DNA of 64,000 nt, taken from contig JANPZU010000008.1 in NCBI GenBank assembly GCA_024707405.1, positions 496,001-560,000 on the forward strand, read 5' to 3'. The position numbers and the translations under genes are program-made. The notes under the pieces are model-generated. The model saw only the letters and a list, made by a program, of their open reading frames with translations, searched no databases and was not told the origin of the DNA. Below are positions 54,388 to 64,000 of the stretch, in pieces. The first letter of the stretch is position 1; the number at the start of each line of letters is the position of its first letter. Source of the DNA: Luteimonas sp. Its GTDB lineage: Bacteria; Pseudomonadota; Gammaproteobacteria; Xanthomonadales; Xanthomonadaceae.

Positions 54388-55347
54388 TCAACGCTCCGAA
54401 TGGCCGCTGTCGTAGTAGTCGCGCCGTACGAACAGGTCGGGCTGGATCAGATCCATGAACGCACGCGCCTGTGCCGACGGTAGCTTGCCTTTGCGCATCA
54501 CCACGCCGTAGCTGCGATCGGGGAAGAAGCGACCGACCGATCGCGTGGCGATGCGGCCGCGGTCGGCTTCGGTCAGGCAGATCGACGAGAGGATGCTGAT
54601 GCCCATGCCCATCGCCACGTACTGCTTGATCACCTCCCAGCCACCGACTTCCAGCGCCACGGTGTAGGGCACGCGGTTCTGCTGGAACACCAGGTCGACC
54701 AGTCGCCAGGTGATCTGGCGCTTGGGCGGCAGGATCAGACCGTGCTGGCCGATGTCGGCCAGCGACAGGTCGGGTTTGTCGGCCAGCGGATGTCCGACCG
54801 GCATCACCAGCATCTGCTCGAAGCGGTGCAGCGGCGCGTAGCTGAGGTCGCCCGGCACGTCCTGCATCGAGCCGACCACCAGATCCACCGCATCCGAGCG
54901 CAACAGGTCGGTGCCGTCGGCGCTGACGGTGTTGTGCAGGCTCAGGCGCACATCCGGATGGTGCTCGCGGAAGCGCTCCACGATCCGCGGCAGCAGGTAG
55001 AGGATGGTCGAGCTGTTGGCGGCGATGTTGAGCTCGCCCGCATCCATGCCCTTGAGCTGGTTCTGGAATGCGGCGGGCAGGGTGTCGATGCCTTCCACCA
55101 GTGGACGGGCCAGCTCGTACAGCGCCTCGCCGGCACGGGTCGGCACCAGCCGGCGCCCGCTGCGTTCGAACAGCTTCTGTCCCAGCTCCCGTTCCAGTGC
55201 CTGCAATTGCAGGGTGATGGCGGGTTGGCTGACGAACAGGGCCTCGGCCGCTCGCGACACGGAACCGAGCCGGGCGGTCTGGCAGAAGGCCCGCAGGGGC
55301 TTCAGCCGGTCGGCCTTGTAGGCGAAGCGGGGCAGCGAATCAGCCAC
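54388..55347 (-). CDS. LysR-type transcriptional regulator
   Basis: A 319-residue LysR protein with an N-terminal winged helix (SVSRAAEALFVSQPAITLQLQALERELG) and a substrate-binding domain with CysB-like length. It is divergent from aceB with a 125-bp AT-rich gap, so it probably controls the glyoxylate shunt. Inducer unknown. Confidence 0.9.
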   Translation of the reverse strand: MADSLPRFAYKADRLKPLRAFCQTARLGSVSRAAEALFVSQPAITLQLQALERELGQKLFERSGRRLVPTRAGEALYELARPLVEGIDTLPAAFQNQLKGMDAGELNIAANSSTILYLLPRIVERFREHHPDVRLSLHNTVSADGTDLLRSDAVDLVVGSMQDVPGDLSYAPLHRFEQMLVMPVGHPLADKPDLSLADIGQHGLILPPKRQITWRLVDLVFQQNRVPYTVALEVGGWEVIKQYVAMGMGISILSSICLTEADRGRIATRSVGRFFPDRSYGVVMRKGKLPSAQARAFMDLIQPDLFVRRDYYDSGHSER

Positions 55348-55393
55348 GAAGCCCTTGTTTTGATTGATTTATAAGTTAATCAAATGAATTACA

Positions 55394-55421
55394 TTGATAA
55401 AACTGGTTTGTCAAATACATT
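55394..55421 (+). promoter_or_regulatory. aceB promoter in AT-rich divergent region
   Basis: TTGATA (55394-55399), 16-base spacer, TACATT (55416-55421). The flanking region 55350-55430 is AT-rich and contains T-N11-A style dyads (for example around 55370-55395) suited to LysR binding. Confidence 0.6.
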
Positions 55422-55472
55422 GGATGCGAGGAAGGTTCTGCTGCACCGCAATACCGCCGCAGGAGCCAGCCG

Positions 55473-57095
55473 ATGTCCGCCGTCCTCAAGGAAATCCCGT
55501 CCGCCCCCACCGATGCCGGCATCCGGTTCCCGGCCGGAGCGCCCGCCGACCTGATCGATCCGGCCGCGCAGGTCTTCCTCGCCGGGCTGCATCGCCGCTT
55601 CGAAGGCGAGCGACAGGCCCGGCTGGCGGCCCGTCGCCGGCGCCAGGCCGAATTCGATGCCGGCGCGCTGCCGGATTTCCGCGATGACACCCGCGCGATC
55701 CGCGACGGCCACTGGCGCGTCGCCCCGTTGCCGGCGGCCTTGCTGGATCGCCGCGTCGAGATCACCGGGCCGGTCGATCCGAAGATGGTCATCAACGCGC
55801 TCAACTCCGGCGCCAACTGCTACATGGCCGACTTCGAGGATTCGACGGCGCCGACCTGGGACAACCTGCTCACCGGCCAGCGCGCGCTGCGCGAGGCGAT
55901 TGCCAACACGCTCACCTTCGTCGGAGAGAACGGCAAGTGCTACGAACTGAAGCCGCAAGACGAGCGTGCGGTGCTGATCGTGCGTCCGCGTGGCTGGCAC
56001 CTCGACGAGAAGCACGTCCTGGTCGATGGCGAACGCCTGTCCGGCGCGCTGTTCGATGCCGGCCTGTTCGCGTTCCACAACGCCACCGCACTGGCGAAGC
56101 AGGATCGCGGCCCGTACTTCTACCTGCCCAAGCTGCAGTCGATGGAAGAAGCGCAGCTGTGGCAGCAGGTGCTGTCGCACATCGAAACCGAACTCGGCCT
56201 GCCGCAGGGCCGGATCAAGGTCACCGTGCTGATCGAGACGCTGCCGGCGGTGTTCGAGATGGACGAGATCCTGCATGCGTTGAAGGAGCGCATCGTCGGC
56301 CTCAATTGCGGGCGCTGGGATTACATCTTTTCGTACATCAAGACCTTCCGCCGCCATCGCGACCGCGTGTTGCCCGAGCGCTCACAGGTCGGCATGACCC
56401 AGCCGTTCCTGCGCGCCTACTCGGAACTGCTGATCCAGACCTGCCATCGCCGCGGCGCGCATGCGATGGGTGGCATGGCGGCGCAGATCCCGATCAACAA
56501 CGATGCAGAGGCGAACGAAAAGGCCTTGGCCCGTGTGCGCGCCGACAAGCTGCGTGAAGTCACCGCCGGACACGACGGCACCTGGGTTGCGCATCCGGCG
56601 CTGATCCCGCTGGCGAAGGCAGTGTTCGACGAGCGCATGCACGGCCCGCACCAGCAGCATCTGGGGCGTGAGGAAGTGATCGTCGAACGCAACGACCTGA
56701 TCCGTCCGTCGCTGGGTTCGATCACGCGCGCCGGTTTCGAGAACAACGTCGAGGTGTGCGTGCGCTATCTCGCCGCATGGCTCGACGGCAACGGCTGCGT
56801 GCCGATCCACTGGCTGATGGAAGACGCGGCCACCGCCGAGATCGGACGCGCGCAGCTGTGGCAATGGCTGCATGCCGCGGACGATGGTCGTTGCCCGCTG
56901 CACCTGGACGACGGCACCGCGATCGACGATGCGCTGTTCGAACGTGCGCTGCTCAACCTGCCCTCGCGCCTCGCCGGCCAATCGATTCCGGGCGCCACGC
57001 GCGTGCCCGAAGCCATCGCGATGCTGGAGGAACTCACCCGCCGCGACACGCTCGAGGACTTCCTCACGCTGCCCGCCTACGAACGCATCGACTGA
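55473..57095 (+). CDS. aceB: Malate synthase A
   Basis: A 540-residue cytosolic enzyme that condenses glyoxylate and acetyl-CoA to malate in the glyoxylate shunt. TIM-barrel motifs ITGPVDPKMVINALNSGA, DFEDSTAPTW, VLIETLPAVFEMDEIL and GMAAQIPI are typical of the A isoform; length is as expected. First gene of the aceB-aceA operon. Confidence 0.97.
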   Translation: MSAVLKEIPSAPTDAGIRFPAGAPADLIDPAAQVFLAGLHRRFEGERQARLAARRRRQAEFDAGALPDFRDDTRAIRDGHWRVAPLPAALLDRRVEITGPVDPKMVINALNSGANCYMADFEDSTAPTWDNLLTGQRALREAIANTLTFVGENGKCYELKPQDERAVLIVRPRGWHLDEKHVLVDGERLSGALFDAGLFAFHNATALAKQDRGPYFYLPKLQSMEEAQLWQQVLSHIETELGLPQGRIKVTVLIETLPAVFEMDEILHALKERIVGLNCGRWDYIFSYIKTFRRHRDRVLPERSQVGMTQPFLRAYSELLIQTCHRRGAHAMGGMAAQIPINNDAEANEKALARVRADKLREVTAGHDGTWVAHPALIPLAKAVFDERMHGPHQQHLGREEVIVERNDLIRPSLGSITRAGFENNVEVCVRYLAAWLDGNGCVPIHWLMEDAATAEIGRAQLWQWLHAADDGRCPLHLDDGTAIDDALFERALLNLPSRLAGQSIPGATRVPEAIAMLEELTRRDTLEDFLTLPAYERID

Positions 57096-57125
57096 CACGC
57101 CATCGCATTCTTCCGGAGAACCGAC

Positions 57126-58463
57126 ATGACCACCCCACAGCAACAGATCGAAGCCCTGCAGCGCGACTGGGACAGCAACCCGCGCTGGAACGGCATCCAG
57201 CGCCCGTATTCCGCCGCCGACGTGGTGCGCCTGCGCGGCAGCCTGCAGCCCGAACACACGCTGGCCAAGCGCGGTGCGGAAAAGCTGTGGAAGCTGGTCA
57301 ACGGCGAGGCGAAGAAGGGTTACGTCAATGCCTTCGGCGCGATCAGCGCCGGCCAGGCGATGCAGCAGGCCAAGGCCGGTCTGGAAGCGGTGTACCTGTC
57401 GGGCTGGCAGGTGGCCGCCGACGGCAACACCAGCGAAACCATGTACCCCGACCAGTCGCTGTACGCGTACGACTCGGTGCCGACGATGGTGCGCCGGATC
57501 AACAACACCTTCCAGCGCGCCGACGAGATCCAGTGGAAGAACATCGTCGACGGCAAGGCGAAGTCAGAAGACGCAATCGACTTCTTCCTGCCGATCGTCG
57601 CCGACGGCGAGGCCGGCTTCGGTGGCGTGCTCAACGCCTACGAGCTGATGAAGAACATGATCATCGCCGGTGCGGCAGGCGTGCACTTTGAAGACCAGTT
57701 GGCGGCGGTGAAGAAGTGTGGCCACATGGGCGGCAAGGTGCTGGTGCCCACGCAGGAGGCCGTGCAGAAGCTGGTGGCCGCGCGACTGGCGGCCGACGTG
57801 CTGGGCGTGCCCACGATTGTCCTTGCCCGCACCGATGCGGAAGCCGCGAACCTGCTGACCAGCGACTTCGATCCGAACGACCAGCCGTTCGTCACCGGCG
57901 AGCGCACGTCCGAGGGTTTCTACAAGGTGCGCAATGGACTGGAGCAGTCGATCAGCCGCGGCATCGCCTACGCCGCCTATGCCGACCTGGTGTGGTGCGA
58001 GACCGGTACGCCCGACATCGGCTTCGCCCGCGAGTTCGCGCAGGCGGTGCATGCCAAGCATCCGGGCAAGCTGCTGTCATACAACTGCTCGCCGAGCTTC
58101 AACTGGAAGAAGAACCTCGACGATAAGCAAATTGCCTCGTTCCAGGAAGAACTGTCGGCACTGGGCTACAAGTACCAGTTCATCACCCTGGCCGGCATCC
58201 ACATCAACTGGTTCAACACCTTCAAGTTCGCGCATGACTATGCGCGTGGCGAAGGCATGAAGCACTATGTCGAGCAGGTGCAGGAGCCCGAGTTCGCCGC
58301 GCGCGAGAAGGGTTACACCTTCGTCAGCCACCAGCAGGAAGTAGGCGCGGGTTACTTCGACGACGTGACCACGGTGATCCAGGGCGGCGCCTCGAGCGTC
58401 ACCGCGCTGAAGGGCTCGACCGAGGAAGAGCAGTTCTACGACAACAAGAAGGCCGCAGCCTGA
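57126..58463 (+). CDS. aceA: Isocitrate lyase
   Basis: A 445-residue enzyme splitting isocitrate to glyoxylate and succinate. Catalytic motif KKCGHMGGK with C198; SCGSTS-type regions and C-terminal lid are conserved. It starts 30 bp after aceB with GGAG before the ATG. Confidence 0.98.
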   Translation: MTTPQQQIEALQRDWDSNPRWNGIQRPYSAADVVRLRGSLQPEHTLAKRGAEKLWKLVNGEAKKGYVNAFGAISAGQAMQQAKAGLEAVYLSGWQVAADGNTSETMYPDQSLYAYDSVPTMVRRINNTFQRADEIQWKNIVDGKAKSEDAIDFFLPIVADGEAGFGGVLNAYELMKNMIIAGAAGVHFEDQLAAVKKCGHMGGKVLVPTQEAVQKLVAARLAADVLGVPTIVLARTDAEAANLLTSDFDPNDQPFVTGERTSEGFYKVRNGLEQSISRGIAYAAYADLVWCETGTPDIGFAREFAQAVHAKHPGKLLSYNCSPSFNWKKNLDDKQIASFQEELSALGYKYQFITLAGIHINWFNTFKFAHDYARGEGMKHYVEQVQEPEFAAREKGYTFVSHQQEVGAGYFDDVTTVIQGGASSVTALKGSTEEEQFYDNKKAAA

Positions 58464-58488
58464 CGGAACCGTGGGAGAGGGAAACGGA

Positions 58489-58518
58489 AAAGGGGCGGCC
58501 GCTGGCCGCCCCTTTGCT
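58489..58518 (+). terminator. Terminator of aceBA (bidirectional)
   Basis: A 12-bp stem (58489-58500 with 58504-58515), GCT loop, TTTGCTT tail; A/T tracts on both sides let it serve the convergent peptidase gene as well. Confidence 0.85.
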
Positions 58519-58544
58519 TTCCGTCGCATCGTGCCTGCGCGAGA

Positions 58545-60632
58545 TTACTTCTTCACTTCCTGCGTGTGCGCCTGCAACGCTTCGGCCAGGCCGGGCACGT
58601 CGCCCGCGCCGGTCGGCACGGTGATGCTGGAACCGGTGAAGTCCCCGCCGATCGGCTGCACGCGACCGCCGAGGCAGGTGCCGAGGAAACCTTCAGTCAC
58701 CGCATTGAACGCCTTGCTGTTCTCGGGCCGTGCGAAGCCATGGCCTTCGTCGGGGAACAGCACGTAGGTGACCGGGATGTTCTTGGCCTTCATCGCCTCG
58801 ACGATCTGGTCGCTCTCGGCCTGCACCACGCGCGGGTCATTCGCGCCCTGTCCGATCAGCAGTGGCTTCTTGATGTTGTCGACGTGCGTGATTGGCGAAG
58901 CCTGTACCAGCGCCTGCATGCCGGCTTCGGTACGCGGATCGCCGACGCGGCGATACCACTGCTCCATGAAGCTCGCCCAGTAGGCCGGGAAGGTCTCGAA
59001 CAACGTGACAAGGTTGGACGGGCCGACGATGTCGACGCCGCACTTGAACACGTCCGGCGTGAACGTCATGCCGACCAGCGTGGCGTAACCGCCGTAGCTG
59101 CCACCCATGATCGCGACGTTCTCGCGGGTGGTGACGCCGTTCGACACCGCCCATTCGACGCCGTCGATCAGGTCGTCGTGCATCGCCTTCGACCACTGCC
59201 CTTCGCTGGCGTTGACGAACGACTTGCCGAAGCCGGTCGAGCCGCGGTAGTTCACCTGCAGCACGGCGTAGCCGCGGTTGGCGAGCCACTGGTTCCAGCC
59301 GCTGTAGCCGTAGCCGTCGCGCGCCCACGGGCCGCCATGCACCAGCAGCACCATCGGCACCGGCTGGTCGGCCTTGCCGTCGTTGTTTGCGTCGGCTTCC
59401 TTCGGCAGGGTGAGGTAGCTCACGAGCGTCTTGCCGTCGCGCGAAGGGATTTCCTGCGGCCATTGCGGCACCAGCGGCTTGCCTTCCAGCGCGGGACGCG
59501 CGCTGAACAGGCGCGTCAGCGTGCCTTCGCCGTCGCCGCGGTCGTAACGGTAGTACTCGACCGGCGTTTCCGCGGCCGAGTAGGCAACGATCCAGGTGCG
59601 GTCGTCGAAGCTGCGCGATGCCACCGATGCGGTGCCGGGGCCGATGCCGTCGAGTTTCTGCAGGTCGGCGGCAATCGAGGCATCGATCGCTTTCCATTCC
59701 TCGCGCAGGTATTCGGAGGCCGCGGCCTGCACCACGCCGGTCTGCGGATGTGTCAGCGTCTCCTGGATGTCCGCGCGCGGATCCTCGAACACCACGGTCT
59801 TCTTCTTGCTCGCGGTGTCGATCGCGACCAGTGCGGTAGTGTCGCGGCCGCGCGATTCGTTCAAGTACAGGGTGCTGCCGTCGGTGGTCATGCCGGCGAA
59901 GCCGGTCGACAGGTAATCCTCGAAAGGCACTTCCTCGATCACCTGCCAGCCACCCTTGCCGTCGGGTTCGAGCAGGTCGGTGCCGCCGTCGGCGCGCGAG
60001 CGTTGCGCGTAGCGCACGCCGTAATCGGCGTCGACGACGTAGCCGGCGATGTCGTCGTCGTTGCGTTCGACCAGCGTGCGCTGGCCGCTGGCCAGATCGA
60101 CGCGATAGAGATCGTGCCAGCTCGTGTTGCGGTCGTTCATGCCGACCAGCACCGCGTCCGGATGCTTGTGGCTGACGCCGTAGACGAGCGCACGCGTCTT
60201 CGGGAACGGGGTGAGGTCGCGCGGCTCGCCGCCGGCGACATCGACCGAATACAGGTGGAAATCCTCGTCGCCGCCGGTGTCGCGCATGAACAGCAACGTG
60301 CCCGGCTTGTAGCTCCAGAAGTACTGGCGGATGCCACGCGCCTTGTCGGCGGTCACCGCGCGCGCCTTGTCCAGTTCGCCGATGGGCGCTACCCAGACGT
60401 TGAGTACGCCATCGACCGGCGCGATCCAGCTCAGGTGCTGTCCGTCCGGGCTGACCTGCACGTTCGCGCGCTCGGGGTTGCCGAACAGGGTGTCGCGGGG
60501 GATCAGTTCGGGTGGCTGCGCCGGAGCGCTGCCCGCGGCATCGCTGCCGGCCGGGGTCGTGGACGTGGATTCACCGCCGCCGCAGGCGGTCAGGGCGAGG
60601 GCGACGGCGGAAACGAGGACGAGGCGACGCAT
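58545..60632 (-). CDS. S9 family prolyl-oligopeptidase-like lipoprotein
   Basis: A 695-residue lipoprotein (LTACGGG lipobox, Cys 17) with a seven-bladed propeller region and C-terminal alpha/beta hydrolase domain. Nucleophile GGSYGGYA, aspartate in GANDPRV and histidine in DEGHGF form the triad. It degrades peptides in the envelope. Confidence 0.92.
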   Translation of the reverse strand: MRRLVLVSAVALALTACGGGESTSTTPAGSDAAGSAPAQPPELIPRDTLFGNPERANVQVSPDGQHLSWIAPVDGVLNVWVAPIGELDKARAVTADKARGIRQYFWSYKPGTLLFMRDTGGDEDFHLYSVDVAGGEPRDLTPFPKTRALVYGVSHKHPDAVLVGMNDRNTSWHDLYRVDLASGQRTLVERNDDDIAGYVVDADYGVRYAQRSRADGGTDLLEPDGKGGWQVIEEVPFEDYLSTGFAGMTTDGSTLYLNESRGRDTTALVAIDTASKKKTVVFEDPRADIQETLTHPQTGVVQAAASEYLREEWKAIDASIAADLQKLDGIGPGTASVASRSFDDRTWIVAYSAAETPVEYYRYDRGDGEGTLTRLFSARPALEGKPLVPQWPQEIPSRDGKTLVSYLTLPKEADANNDGKADQPVPMVLLVHGGPWARDGYGYSGWNQWLANRGYAVLQVNYRGSTGFGKSFVNASEGQWSKAMHDDLIDGVEWAVSNGVTTRENVAIMGGSYGGYATLVGMTFTPDVFKCGVDIVGPSNLVTLFETFPAYWASFMEQWYRRVGDPRTEAGMQALVQASPITHVDNIKKPLLIGQGANDPRVVQAESDQIVEAMKAKNIPVTYVLFPDEGHGFARPENSKAFNAVTEGFLGTCLGGRVQPIGGDFTGSSITVPTGAGDVPGLAEALQAHTQEVKK

Positions 60633-60709
60633 GGCGGTGTTCCTGGTCGGAGGAGCCCGGACGGTAGCAACGCGGGTGCGGCGCTGCGACTGCCGGTCGT
60701 CACTCTCCC

Positions 60710-63893
<3,184 letters not shown>

Positions 63894-63953
63894 AAATTTC
63901 AAAGCGACAGCTAATGCAGGACGGGGCAAGAGCCGCCCTGCGGTGTTGCGATC

Positions 63954-64000
63954 TCACTCGCCCAGCGCTTCGGCGACGAACGGCGGCAGGTGTTGCGCGC
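63954..64000 (-). CDS. C-terminal end of an unidentified gene
   Basis: The minus strand encodes ...AQHLPPFVAEALGE before a TGA at 63954-63956. Only 14 whole codons are in the window, so no family can be assigned. Confidence 0.5.
   Translation of the reverse strand, partial: AQHLPPFVAEALGE

Overview
The window reads as chromosomal DNA from a GC-rich gammaproteobacterium, most probably of the Xanthomonadaceae/Lysobacteraceae (Lysobacter, Luteimonas or a relative). The pointers are the high GC content, many ATGA stop/start overlaps, a large STN-type TonB-dependent receptor with FecI/FecR partners, and dispersed palindromic repeats of the kind common in that family. This placement is inferred from gene content and style, not from a marker-gene comparison.

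Layout. 1-2.5 kb: an ECF-like sigma factor and a Ser/Thr kinase cut by the window edge, with two tiny look-alike genes on the opposite strand between them; then a structured, GGA-rich intergenic stretch ending in a terminator. 2.5-9.9 kb: mechanosensitive channel, serine hydrolase, class I fructose-bisphosphate aldolase, nucleotide pyrophosphatase-like lipoprotein, and an overlapping flavodoxin-thioredoxin-thioesterase cluster. 9.9-11.4 kb: a palindromic repeat, a long repeat-derived region and two low-GC genes. 11.4-15.55 kb: nrdA-nrdB behind a cobalamin riboswitch, with two probable NrdR boxes over the promoter. 15.6-20.6 kb: zapE, hydrolase, secreted nuclease, cytochrome c, tRNA-Arg, ubiA. 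20.6-27 kb: comF and the biotin operon bioB-bioF-transporter-bioH-bioC. 27-38.9 kb: YdcF-like protein, Thr/Ser dehydratase, an unusual Tyr/Gly/Pro-rich lipoprotein, mnmG, a sulfide-sensing-type ArsR/rhodanese pair with a divergent AhpD-like gene, bacteriohemerythrin, and tex. 38.9-46.7 kb: a BNR-like lipoprotein, an orphan nuclease-like protein, M16 protease, pseudouridine synthase, arfB and an acyltransferase. 46.7-54.4 kb: TonB receptor, FecR and sigma factor, divergent from a secreted fusion of cyanophycinase and isoaspartyl peptidase. 54.4-58.5 kb: glyoxylate shunt (aceB, aceA) with a divergent LysR regulator. 58.5-64 kb: S9 peptidase, comM, ubiK, the P-II gene glnB, an Mrr-type endonuclease overlapping glnB, and the last codons of one more gene.

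How it works together. Most of the window is housekeeping. The accessory highlights are (a) the cyanophycinase/isoaspartyl-peptidase fusion, which could take cyanophycin all the way to aspartate and arginine in one exported polypeptide, next to a complete surface-uptake signalling set; (b) B12-dependent control of a B12-independent ribonucleotide reductase, which implies a second, B12-dependent enzyme elsewhere in the genome; (c) small low-GC insertions (10.6-11.4, 40.3-41.0 and 63.0-63.9 kb), two of which carry nuclease-like folds; and (d) structured intergenic RNAs, one of them GGA-rich in the manner of RsmA/CsrA decoys.
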